21,411 nucleotides of DNA. Origin: a virus. The stretch lies in the IMG/VR virus record IMGVR_UViG_3300030103_000168, positions 13,826-35,236 of that record. One strand, given 5' to 3'. This document shows positions 1 through 9,000 of the stretch, one piece after another; positions within the stretch are counted from its first letter, which is position 1, and each line of letters begins with the position of its first letter. The position numbers were made by a program, and so were the translations under genes. The notes beneath the pieces were generated by a model. That model made no database searches. It was given only the letters and a program-made list of their open reading frames with translations, and was not told where the DNA came from.

Positions 1-1108
1 TTTCTTCGCCTAGTCTAGCAGTAGGTGCGTGTAAAGTATGTGTTGGACTAGATTCTCCGATTCCAACCTTGCCTGAATTATCAATTTTTAATACAGTATT
101 AAAACTTGCTGCTGCTCCAGCACTTCCTGATGCTGTAGAAGTTAAAAACTGATGAGTACCATCTTGCTGTGTATAAAGGTTTGCATAACCTGTGCCAATA
201 AACTTATCGCCTGAATTGTAATACCAGTTATTACTTAACCAAAATCTTGCTTGTGAGCTATCTCCTGTAATTGCTGAAGTGCTATTTCCAAAATATGTAG
301 TTTTACCTAATGTATTATTTGCAAGTGAACTTGTGCCAATTCCAACATGACCTGAACTATCAAAACGCATTCTCTCAGTATTATTTGTGATGATTCTTAG
401 CTCATGATTTGAGCTATTTCCTATATAAGGACCAGCACCATCTCTTGTTATTACAAAATTTTCTCCTGATGATGGAGTAAAAGTAGCACTTGTTCCTGTT
501 AAAGCACCATCAATATTTGCAGAACCACCTAAATGTAAATCTTTAAATCTATAACTTGGATCACCTAAGTCAGCATCATTGTCAATTATTGTTCCTGAAT
601 TGTCTGTTGGAAGTATGCCATTTACATGAAAACGCAATCCATTATGACCTGATGAAGAACTAAATATATTCAAGTCATTTGCTGTATTTCCTATAGAACC
701 AATTATTGCAGAAGCACTAGAAGAATGAACATTTAGTTGACCATCATTAAGTTGAACAGCACCACCAAAAGAACCACCTGCATTGAATAAAGCCTTACCT
801 GCATCTGACATATCAAATTGAACAGCATTGATAGCAGAACCACCATCATTACCAACTATAATAAAATCACCATTTGAAATAGTTGTTTGAATTTTATAAT
901 CATTTCCGTCTTTAAAATGGTCAGCAAATTCTGTACCCCCGTCAGCAAATTTTATATCTGCACCATCTACATCTATTATTAAATCTCCACCAATGTCTAG
1001 TGTTAAATCGCCAGCATCAGAAATAGTAGATCCATCGAGAGTAATATCATCAACCGTTAAGGTTGTTAGAGTATCTAGGTTATCTGCTGTGATCTTAGTG
1101 TTTGCCAT
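1..1108 (-). CDS. Tail fibre protein, N-terminal part (3' end beyond window)
   Basis: Open reading frame of 369 codons starting at an ATG at 1108 and running off the left edge without a stop, so the C-terminus is missing. An AGGA ribosome site lies about 9 bases before the start, and the upstream fibre gene stops 3 bases earlier. The first 90 residues (start MANTKITADNLDTLTTLTVD, then ISDAGDLTLDIGGDLIIDVD) are the type of N-terminus I associate with fibre proteins of marine phages. Further on come a SYRFKDLHLGGS motif and two fibre repeats of the ERMRFDSSGHVGIGTSS and SGKVGIGESSPT type, shared with the neighbouring 794-residue fibre. The composition is Gly/Ser/Asn/Thr-rich with no cysteine-rich or membrane segment. 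Likely a trimeric beta-rich adhesin; receptor unknown. The lost C-terminus would hold the tip or chaperone domain. Confidence 0.8.
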   Translation of the reverse strand, partial: MANTKITADNLDTLTTLTVDDITLDGSTISDAGDLTLDIGGDLIIDVDGADIKFADGGTEFADHFKDGNDYKIQTTISNGDFIIVGNDGGSAINAVQFDMSDAGKALFNAGGSFGGAVQLNDGQLNVHSSSASAIIGSIGNTANDLNIFSSSSGHNGLRFHVNGILPTDNSGTIIDNDADLGDPSYRFKDLHLGGSANIDGALTGTSATFTPSSGENFVITRDGAGPYIGNSSNHELRIITNNTERMRFDSSGHVGIGTSSLANNTLGKTTYFGNSTSAITGDSSQARFWLSNNWYYNSGDKFIGTGYANLYTQQDGTHQFLTSTASGSAGAAASFNTVLKIDNSGKVGIGESSPTHTLHAPTARLGEE

Positions 1109-1111
1109 TAT

Positions 1112-3496
1112 TTATCCTATTAAATGCCCTGAAAAGTTACTTTCTTGGTGTATAGTATAACCACCTGAATTTCCTGAAAGAACAGCTACCCCTACTTGAT
1201 TTCCAGAACCTAAATATACAGTCCAAGATGTTGTCATACTATAATATTGGTCATCGAGGGAATCAGGTCCATAAATAGCATGACCTTGACCATAACCAGA
1301 TTGAGAGGTACTTGGAGAGGTTCCTGTATAAAATGCAATTCTCATAAAACCACCGCCAGTATAACCATCAATTCTTACATTTGTTGAAAAACTATACCAA
1401 CCAGCAACAGGAGCAGTATATCTTCCAGTACTAGTACTGTATCCTCCTCCTTGTTCTAAAGTAGTAAAAACAACACCTACATGAGTATTACCACTTGCAG
1501 TCGGATTACTAGTTCCTCTAGCCCAAAATGCTCCGTTTGCAGCACTTATTCTTGGTTTTGTTACAAGTCCATTTTGGTCAATATTAAAAACTTCAGTACC
1601 ACCTTGTTCTATTACAAAATCACATACACCTGAAGAAGCAGTATTTGATAAACCAAAATTACCAGCATTGTCATCTAAGAAAAATTTACATCTTCTATTA
1701 TTAGAACCCTCGATAACATTTAAAGTTAAGGCTACTTCTTGATTGTTTGTAGTAGAGCCTATAGTAAAATTTCTATCAGGACTACCTACTGTTGTACTAT
1801 CTGTTGTGCCTAAAAATAAATTACCTGAAGCATTAATACGCATTCTCTCCCCATCAACGCCACCAAAGGTATATCCTGTATAACTACTTTGAGTTCCATG
1901 AAAATCTAAAAATCCAGTTGAAGAATTTCTACCTATTTTATATTCTTCTGATTCTGCTGTTCTCAATCTTAACTGATCTGAAGTTGTTCCTAAAATATCT
2001 AATTTTGCATTTGGAGATGCAGTTCCAATTCCAATTTTTCCATCTTCATGTATTGATATTGCTCTTGTACCACCATTAATACCAATATCTAAATAATCAT
2101 CAGCACCAGTACCTGATTGCACCGCCATAGACCATGCTTCATTACCTGAGTGTGTGACCTCTAAAAAGTTACCACCACCTGATGCAATTGTTTGAACTAT
2201 TTTACTACCTGAAGCACCTGTAAAATGTCCTGAACTATCAATACGCCATCTTTCTGCTGTATTCGTGCCACCTGAAGCTGTGTAGAACAACATATCAGAC
2301 GCATTTGTGCCTGTGTTATAAGTTGTCCTTATGCTTGTGTTTCCGTATTTAGCTCCATTGTAAATTTCTCTGTAGCCTTCTAATAAAAACTCTGTTCCAC
2401 TTACGCCTGTGCTATCTCCTACTGATACATGACCACCTAAAACTGATAGCTTTTCAGTAGGACTACTCGTTCCAATTCCAACACGATTATTAGTAGAGTC
2501 TACAACTAAAGTGCTTGTATCAACTGTTAAGTTGGCTGACATCTTTACATCGCCAACAATATCCACGGGCACGGATGGTGAAGCAGTTCCTAGGCCTACA
2601 CGAGAGTTAGAGTTATCTACAACAAAAGTGGGTGAGTCAAAAGCAACATCGTTAGATCCTACGGTCAAAGTGCCAGGCATAGTAATGTTGCCCGAAAGTT
2701 TTGCACTAGTTATAGTGCCGTCGCTTGGTGTTCCAATATTTACTGGGTTTATTACATAAACTGTTACGCCCCTACCAGCTATGACGCCTGTAGTTATAGT
2801 CAAAGTGTTGTTAGAGATAGTGTAAGCGTCTTGGTCTTGAAAGACGCCGTCTACAAAAACTATTAGGTTTGTTTCAGCTGCTGGAGTATCAGATAAAGTA
2901 AAGTCTGTTTGTGCACTGCCCCCTACATCTGCTGCGGTAAAAGAATCTACAGTTAAGTTAGAAGACTGTAAATTAATAAGATTATCTACTATGACTTCTA
3001 AGGCCATACCATTTGGGGGTGCAGCATCAAAAGTAAGAGTAGAGCTAGAAAAAGATATAGTGTTATGGTGTTGTAGTACACCATTTAAGAAAACCATGGC
3101 ATTGCCCTCTACACCAGGGTCTATACCTATGTCATAACTTGTTGCGCCACCAGAAGTGGTTGCATTAAAAACTGTTTGATTTGCAGATTTAGCTGCAATG
3201 TTTTCTTGAATTGTTTCAAGAACTCCCGCAGTAAGCCTAAGTTCAGCTGCGTCACCCGAACTAAAGGCCCTAGCCGTAGTGCTTTCTTGGGCACGAACAA
3301 TAGTTAAAGTGTTACTTGATCTTGCAGTAACTTTTACTATCTCATTATTTGTACCGTCGTCAAACGTACAGAAGAAGAACTCTCCTGCAGCTAAGCTTGG
3401 AAATACACTACCGTCTGTTACTGTAGCGCTTGTCGCACTATTAGTTAGACTAGATCCAAGCGTTGTTTTGGCATTGTTCTTAAAAACAATTCCCAT
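1112..3496 (-). CDS. Tail fibre protein with GIGT repeats and C1q-like tip
   Basis: 794 residues, ATG start preceded by AGGAGA about 10 bases upstream. Domains in order: a conserved beta-rich N-terminal domain (about 1-97, start MGIVFKNNAKTTLGSS) that probably docks to the tail; two tandem domains of about 75 residues (about 105-255), both containing a V-F-[LV]-[ND]-G-V-[LF]-Q core, typical of podovirus fibre shafts; a shaft with repeats such as NNRVGIGTSSPTEKLSVLG, DGKIGIGTASPNAKLDILG and ERMRINASGNLFLGT; and a C-terminal domain (about 655-794) with the TAPVAGWYSFSTNV strand and a final NFSGHLIG, resembling the C1q/TNF jelly roll found at the tips of some phage fibres. It belongs to a run of five tail-tip genes and probably contributes to receptor binding. 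The DNA coding for the C-terminal two thirds is more AT-rich than that coding for the N-terminus, suggesting a mosaic gene. Confidence 0.8.
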   Translation of the reverse strand: MGIVFKNNAKTTLGSSLTNSATSATVTDGSVFPSLAAGEFFFCTFDDGTNNEIVKVTARSSNTLTIVRAQESTTARAFSSGDAAELRLTAGVLETIQENIAAKSANQTVFNATTSGGATSYDIGIDPGVEGNAMVFLNGVLQHHNTISFSSSTLTFDAAPPNGMALEVIVDNLINLQSSNLTVDSFTAADVGGSAQTDFTLSDTPAAETNLIVFVDGVFQDQDAYTISNNTLTITTGVIAGRGVTVYVINPVNIGTPSDGTITSAKLSGNITMPGTLTVGSNDVAFDSPTFVVDNSNSRVGLGTASPSVPVDIVGDVKMSANLTVDTSTLVVDSTNNRVGIGTSSPTEKLSVLGGHVSVGDSTGVSGTEFLLEGYREIYNGAKYGNTSIRTTYNTGTNASDMLFYTASGGTNTAERWRIDSSGHFTGASGSKIVQTIASGGGNFLEVTHSGNEAWSMAVQSGTGADDYLDIGINGGTRAISIHEDGKIGIGTASPNAKLDILGTTSDQLRLRTAESEEYKIGRNSSTGFLDFHGTQSSYTGYTFGGVDGERMRINASGNLFLGTTDSTTVGSPDRNFTIGSTTNNQEVALTLNVIEGSNNRRCKFFLDDNAGNFGLSNTASSGVCDFVIEQGGTEVFNIDQNGLVTKPRISAANGAFWARGTSNPTASGNTHVGVVFTTLEQGGGYSTSTGRYTAPVAGWYSFSTNVRIDGYTGGGFMRIAFYTGTSPSTSQSGYGQGHAIYGPDSLDDQYYSMTTSWTVYLGSGNQVGVAVLSGNSGGYTIHQESNFSGHLIG

Positions 3497-3517
3497 AAGT
3501 AACGTCTCCTATCTATG

Positions 3518-3943
3518 TTAGCTAACGGTTACTGTCCAGGTAATTGTCATTGAGTCATTAGCCCCTTTGTTAACAACAGAAAATACGGTTCTACAAAGCA
3601 TAGTACCACTAGAAGAAGCGTTAAATAACCCCGCTTCTGTAACAGCACCTGTACCAGTACCAGCAGCAAAAGTTGCTACATAAGTTACAACAGCACCAGA
3701 TACACTAGTACTTGTTAGAGATACCCTACCAAGCTGAGTGCCTAATGCAGTTTGTGAAGCTGCTGCCGCAGTTGACCCACTACCAATCGCCATGTGTGAC
3801 ATAGCAGTTGCAGAAGCGTCTTTCATACGGGAAGCAACATACCCTTTTCCAGCTGTAACAACCAAGTTATCGACTTCTTGTACAGTGTCACCGTTTAAGG
3901 CTATCTGTAATTTACCCTTTAGTTTTAAGTCGTCATTAATCAT
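3518..3943 (-). CDS. Small tail/fibre-associated structural protein
   Basis: 141 residues, ATG start, with a weak TGGAGC site about 7 bases upstream and a 12-base gap to the preceding gene. The N-terminal region contains LKGKLQIALNGDTVQEVDNL followed by an A-S-R-M-K segment and MAIGSGSTAAAASQTALGTQ; the C-terminal half is beta-rich with VTYVATFAAGTGTGAVTEAG, then LCRTVF and a final SMTITWTVTVS. I recognise this architecture as a small structural protein found next to fibre genes in marine and other phages, with an EAGLF motif shared with tail-collar and fibre proteins. The likely role is a tail-tip or fibre-attachment subunit. No enzymatic motif is visible. The family recognition is from memory, so the specific role is inference. 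Confidence 0.55.
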   Translation of the reverse strand: MINDDLKLKGKLQIALNGDTVQEVDNLVVTAGKGYVASRMKDASATAMSHMAIGSGSTAAAASQTALGTQLGRVSLTSTSVSGAVVTYVATFAAGTGTGAVTEAGLFNASSSGTMLCRTVFSVVNKGANDSMTITWTVTVS

Positions 3944-3955
3944 ATTAGCTCCATT

Positions 3956-5698
3956 TTAATTTAAAACACTAGTATTTAAGACAGATGTATTCAGTATGCT
4001 TCCACCACCGGGAACAAACAGAATCTCAACTGACTCAGTTATTGTAGCACTATCTGTAAAAGATGTGTCAAAAGATAAACCCAAACTTTCTGAAAGGCTG
4101 GGTGTATCAGCAAAGGGATCTACAGGCCCTATTGCTAAACTTGGTGAGTCTGAAAGACTAAAAGCATCTACAAAAGCCGAATTTTCGCCTACAAAATTAA
4201 AAGAAAGGCTTTCTGACATAGTAATCGTGTCTGTTATGGCAGGTTTAGTTATAGAAAACACGGGAACATCTGTTACACTAAACACGTTGCTTTTATTTAA
4301 ACCTGATTCAGTAGCTAGATTATCTTCTGCACTAGCTAAGTCATCTAAAGCATAGGCATCTGTAAAAGTTCTTTGGTAAGTAACAGCCCTAGCTAGGCTT
4401 TCTGCTATATTAGGAGCGTCAGAAAGCGGTCTTTCAAAACTTTTTGCTGGTACATCTAACATCAACATATCCCCAGCACTCGCAAGAGACGAGTTTACCT
4501 CTCCTCCCATGCCAGAATGATTAGTACAATAATAATATAATGTGCTAGACGTAGACCCAGTTACTTGTATTCTTGTGTAAGCACCAGAAGATCCTGGCGT
4601 TCCATTGGTTGTAACTCCTGTTGTATATTCTGTTCCGCTTGCGTGGCTACCATTTGAGGTTTCACTAAATCTAAAAGGATGATTAGAATTACTAGAATCT
4701 GACTGTTCAAAAGTATATGTATTACCTGTTAACAGGTGCACTATAGGAGTTATAACCCCATCTATATAATATTTATTACCAGAGCCATGGTTGTTTACCC
4801 CGGTTGCTACAGTCACTGCAAACGTAGTATCTCCATCATCTTGAACAGATGTTTCAGCTCCCATTCCACTATGATTACTACAGTAGTAATGTAAATCAGG
4901 AGTAGAAGAACTTACTACAATCCTAGTATAAGCTCCTGCAGATCCAGGTGTACCGTTTACAGTTACGTCTGTAGTGTACGCACTACCTGAGTTATGAGTG
5001 CCGTTTCCTGTAGTAGAAAACCTAAAAGGATGATTAGAATTACTTGAGTCTGACTGGTCAAAAGTGTATGTAATACTTTCATTTAAAATTAATCCGGGAC
5101 TAGGTAATCCATCTATGTAAAACTTATTACCTGATCCGTAAACATTAGTGCCCGTAGCTACAGTAACTGTGTAAGTTTTAGTTGTAGGCACGCTAGAAGA
5201 ATCGTCAACAGCTTTACCCACATCCTTTGCATCAGACTCAGATATAGTCGTGGTATCAGCTTTACTTAGCCCTACAGACAGGACTTCAGAATCACTAAAA
5301 CCGTAACTATCGGCAAGATCTCTAAAATATTGTACTGTTTTACTAAGTTCTTCAGTTACCGAGGTAGTGTCTGCAAGTGCTTTGTCTAACGCTTTGGCTA
5401 ATTCTTCACTAACTATTGGCGTGTCGCTTGCAGCTTTGCCAAAGTCGAATACGTCCGAATCAGTAAAACCAAAGGACTCTGCGTTAGGTGAGTTGTATTG
5501 AGTGCTAAAGTAAAGGTTTTTGGTGTCTGCGTCTATGAAAACATCTGCAGCAGTAAGTTGTTGAAATGCAACGATTTGTTGCATGTCTATGAATTGTACT
5601 GTGGTTTTTAGATGTTCAAATAAGCTTACAGCTTCTGTAGAATCTGTCTGTATTACCAGCTTTATCTGCTGGTAGTCTACTGTAAACTTGAATGCCAT
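3956..5698 (-). CDS. Tail-region protein with two cupredoxin-like domains and Asp/Ser repeats
   Basis: 580 residues; ATG start overlaps the preceding stop by one base (TAATG), with no clear ribosome site, so translation is probably coupled. Residues 1-65 form an N-terminal domain of unknown type. Residues 78-168 and 420-560 consist of degenerate repeats of about 20 residues with a [SAT]D-x(3-4)-[IVL]-[ST]-E-[SE]-L core (ADTTSVTEEL, SDAPNIAESL, ADTPSLSESL). Between them lie two similar domains (about 175-283 and 292-401), each with a beta-rich body, an SNHPFRFS strand, a YTRI strand and a terminal YYC[ST]NHSGMG. The His (223, 340), Cys (273, 391), His (276, 394) and Met (279, 397) have the order and C-x2-H-x2-M spacing of the type-1 copper site of amicyanin. 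The protein ends in a short L-N-T-S-V repeat. Its position in the fibre cluster suggests a virion surface protein. Copper binding is inferred; the fold could be used only for adhesion. Confidence 0.72.
   Translation of the reverse strand: MAFKFTVDYQQIKLVIQTDSTEAVSLFEHLKTTVQFIDMQQIVAFQQLTAADVFIDADTKNLYFSTQYNSPNAESFGFTDSDVFDFGKAASDTPIVSEELAKALDKALADTTSVTEELSKTVQYFRDLADSYGFSDSEVLSVGLSKADTTTISESDAKDVGKAVDDSSSVPTTKTYTVTVATGTNVYGSGNKFYIDGLPSPGLILNESITYTFDQSDSSNSNHPFRFSTTGNGTHNSGSAYTTDVTVNGTPGSAGAYTRIVVSSSTPDLHYYCSNHSGMGAETSVQDDGDTTFAVTVATGVNNHGSGNKYYIDGVITPIVHLLTGNTYTFEQSDSSNSNHPFRFSETSNGSHASGTEYTTGVTTNGTPGSSGAYTRIQVTGSTSSTLYYYCTNHSGMGGEVNSSLASAGDMLMLDVPAKSFERPLSDAPNIAESLARAVTYQRTFTDAYALDDLASAEDNLATESGLNKSNVFSVTDVPVFSITKPAITDTITMSESLSFNFVGENSAFVDAFSLSDSPSLAIGPVDPFADTPSLSESLGLSFDTSFTDSATITESVEILFVPGGGSILNTSVLNTSVLN
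4496..4825 (-). repeat. Cupredoxin-like domain 2 (coding repeat)
   Basis: Residues 292-401 of the same protein. Candidate ligands H340, C391, H394 and M397 with the same spacing. The distance between equivalent residues of the two domains is 117-118. Protein similarity is high while third codon positions differ, so the duplication is not recent. Confidence 0.75.
4850..5176 (-). repeat. Cupredoxin-like domain 1 (coding repeat)
   Basis: Residues 175-283 of the 580-residue protein. Candidate copper ligands H223 in SNHPFRFS, then C273, H276 and M279 in YYCSNHSGM. Aligned with domain 2 it keeps all four ligands, the G-S-G-N-K-[FY]-Y-I-D-G start and the N-G-T-P-G-S-[AS]-G-A-Y-T-R-I block. Confidence 0.75.
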
Positions 5699-6072
5699 TA
5701 ATCAAAGTCGTCACGTACTTTAAATTTTATTAGGTCTTGTACTGTTTGTATGTTTCCATCTGACTTTGTAAACTCAAGTTCTCCCTCAAAAGTACCTGCA
5801 GTTGACCATGTTCCCGATGGGAAAGCTAAGATACAAGTGCCTGAACTAGGGGCAGAAAGTGTAGCTGTAATAGTAGATAACACTGTAGTTTTACCTACTT
5901 CTCTTATTCTTAACTTTACAGCACCGCCTGTTAAATTTACAGGAGCCCAAGTCGTACTATCTTCTATATCTAAAGTAGCACCAGAGGCAGCAGTATTGCT
6001 GTCTTTTAAGTTAAAAGTAAGTTCAGGGAGTGTATCTCCTACTACTAATTTTATTGTGTCTGAATACGCCAT
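5698..6072 (-). CDS. Small beta-rich tail protein, BppU N-terminal-like
   Basis: 124 residues, ATG start, 12 bases after the stop of the giant upstream gene, with only a weak upstream AGGT. The sequence opens with IKLVVGDTLPELTFNLKDSN, has a central PVNLTGGAVKLRIREVGKTT, and ends with GTFEGELEFTKSDGNIQTVQ and a short FKVRDD strand. A G-D-T start, a D-L-T-G-like turn followed by a strand, and a late [FY]-E-G-E-L-x-F-x-x-x-D-G motif are what I associate with the N-terminal immunoglobulin-like domain of phage baseplate upper proteins (BppU family) and similar small tail proteins. The likely role is a connector between tail and fibres. No signal peptide or catalytic motif. It lies between ejection and fibre genes and overlaps the following gene by one base. 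Confidence 0.55.
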   Translation of the reverse strand: MAYSDTIKLVVGDTLPELTFNLKDSNTAASGATLDIEDSTTWAPVNLTGGAVKLRIREVGKTTVLSTITATLSAPSSGTCILAFPSGTWSTAGTFEGELEFTKSDGNIQTVQDLIKFKVRDDFD

Positions 6073-6084
6073 AACTAATTATAC

Positions 6085-9000
6085 CTATAATGAAGAATAA
6101 AAGGGAGTTATGTCTTTTACCCTTAAATTTCCTGTTATTAAATCATACCCTTTTTCTACAGTGGGTCCAAGTGGACCTACCCACATAGGATCTCCATATC
6201 TTTTATCTTCCATAAACAAAGGAAGTGCTAAAGTAAAAGGCCCAAGCACCCCGGATCTATCTATAATCTCTGTACTATACTCACCCCAATCCATGCTTCG
6301 TGACCTTCTGTAGTTTTTATCTTCTGGGCTTACACCTGGTAAAACCCAAGCTAATCCAACTTTAAATCTTTCACGTAAATCAAACCCTAACATAGTTAAT
6401 GGTAGTAAAGTTGCAGCACCTAAAAACAAAGGTACAGCTGCACCTTTTAACCCAGCCTCTGTATATCTAGCCTGCATTTCATTTATAGAACCACCTACGA
6501 TAGTTTTACCATAAGCGTAGAAGAAAGATTTAAGTTGCCACACTAAAGCAAACCTAGGGTCAGAGGCCCAAATGGGTCTTTCTGCAGCATTTGGCCTTAC
6601 TATAGACTCATCTACAAACCTAGCTAATGCTAATTTTATTTTTTCGTTGCCAGCTTCATTAATATTACCACCAGCCCAGTTGTTCACTTCTTCTGCTGTT
6701 AACCCTAACTCTTTTAAATATCTTATTGATCTTTGATTACCGGCTGCAGCTTTTTTAGCGTTGTCTAATAAAAATGCTTTACCCATACCTGCTGCAAATA
6801 CTCTAGTAAACTTAGTAAACTGTTCTAATCCTATACCCCTAAAGAACTTATTAGTAAACTTTTTAGTATTTTCACTTGTATATTCTAACTCGCCAGCACC
6901 CACAAAGGTTTCCATCATTGCATCAATACCAACAACTCCTATATCTTTAGCTAATGTTGCTGCTTCATTTGGGTCTTTTATCATATTAAAAATAGTACTG
7001 GCTGCAGTTCGTAAGGCTCCAAAGTCTTTAGAACGCAGTATTGGTCCTGCTAAATCTGGGAAAGAAGCAAAAGTAGCAAAAGTTAAAAGTGTAACTACGT
7101 TAAAAGCTAATCCTATTTGATTAGCGCCCCTAAACATTCCACTAGAGATTGGAGTTATTTTACCTAACATAGCCATAACTGCTTGCTCAGCTAGTTCTCT
7201 TTGCTTAGGGTTTTCTATTTGACTAAGTAACTCAGCAATTCTTTCTGGTCCACCTCTTTTATTTAATTCTGTTCTTTTTACTGTATTATCAATATATTTT
7301 TGCAACGCTCTGTGTGGGTCTTCTAATAACCCTGCGTCTCTTAAACGTTTAGTAGGTACATTTTTATAAAGAGCTGCTCTAGACTTCAGTAAACCTATGT
7401 TATATTTAGCGCCATCACTATCTATTTCTATCTCATTAGATATATCTGCAAGTGTAGCTTCTACTGCTTCATTAGCTTCTTGTTCACTAAGACCATCGTT
7501 AAACTCCATAAGTAAGTTTACTAGTTCTTGTTTCTTTTCAGGGTTACCTGCTACTTCTTCTATAAGTAAAGAACGTGGGAAGAAGTTAGAAAGTTTACCT
7601 ATACCTATTTTTTCCAACCCTAATGAATCGTAATGTTCTGTTAGCCACTCTCTAATTCTTGCAGCTTGTGGCCCTAGTTGTTCTGTAGGTATAGTATTAT
7701 CCTCAGCTTGTAAAAGAATATCCATTTTTTCTTGGGTCATTTCACCACTCTTACGCACTCCTAGAATATCTTGTATTTGAGTCATTTTAGCTCTAGCTAT
7801 AGTAGTCGTTGCAGTAAGTAGTCCTATTGCTTCTGTAGTTTGTGGCTGTCCTCTAAACATTTGAGCTAATGCTTTACCACCTTTTCCATAGCCTCTAAGT
7901 AAATCATCTTTAGCAAGTAAAACCATTTTTATAAACTCGCCCACACCAAGGGCTGCCCCTGTTTCTCCTGTTTCTTTTAATCTATTTACCGTTTGCTGTA
8001 TTTTTTGTGGGGCTTTGGGGTCACCTAATGGTATTTCTTTACCTATCTTCTCTACCGTTTGTTGTATTTCTGCACTTGCTAGATACTTTGTCATAAAATG
8101 ACCGGGGTCAGTGTTTATTCTTTTTAACTCTACTACATAATCAGCAAAAGCAGGACTTACTCCATATCTTCTAGTAGCAAAACCGCTAAACTCTTTTACA
8201 AAAGCTTGTATCTTACCTGCTAAACGTTTAAAGAAAGAGTCTGTTTGATTTTGTGCTTTTTTTGTTTCATCAAGAAGAAAAGAAGCTACTTGGTCTGACA
8301 TCCATTCTGTAAACCCTTGTTCATCATTTGTATATTGAGCAGTGTCATTACCTTCTCTGTCTTGATTAAATGCATCAAGCAAACCTTGTCTTAACTTAGG
8401 TATATTCAAAGAGTTTTCTAATTGTTCTCTTACAAAAGAATGGCCTATCTCATGGGCTACAACAAATGCCCTAGCTCCTTGTTCTGCTTTGTTAAATCCT
8501 TCTCTAGTTTGCACAAGAAGAACATCAAAGTTTGCGCCTTCAATATTTAAGCCTCTAGTAGATTCTCCGCTATCTGGGGCTAGTCTTCTTAAACCATTTT
8601 GAACTCTGTTTAGTAAATCTGCATCTCCTTCTAAAGACTCTAAAGTAATATCCTCTGTAGTACTAAATACTTTGTAGGCTTTTTTCAAACCTAGTTTAGT
8701 ATTAGCGATACGTTGAAAGTCTTTAAGAAAAGTAGCATCTAAGTGTTGTTCAACCACACTAGTAAAAGAAACACCGGGTTTAGGGCCCCCTGTTTTTGTA
8801 GAAGACCCTTTCGCGTAGGGATTTTTAAATAGTCTTCTATTAAACTCATTTTCTATTCTTTCGTCTGGTGTAGGTTCTTTTCCACCTTCTTTTTCTTCTG
8901 CTACTTGTTCTATATCAAGGTTGTCAAACCCAACTTCGTTTGCTCCCTCTTTAACATTAACACTAGATGCTCTACCCCTTTGTAAATCATTTAAAGTAAA

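Noticed and set aside
3956-5698. Host-derived plastocyanin as an auxiliary metabolic gene
   Set aside because: The copper-type domains are internal to a large repeat protein with no signal peptide and sit among tail genes, so a soluble electron carrier is unlikely.
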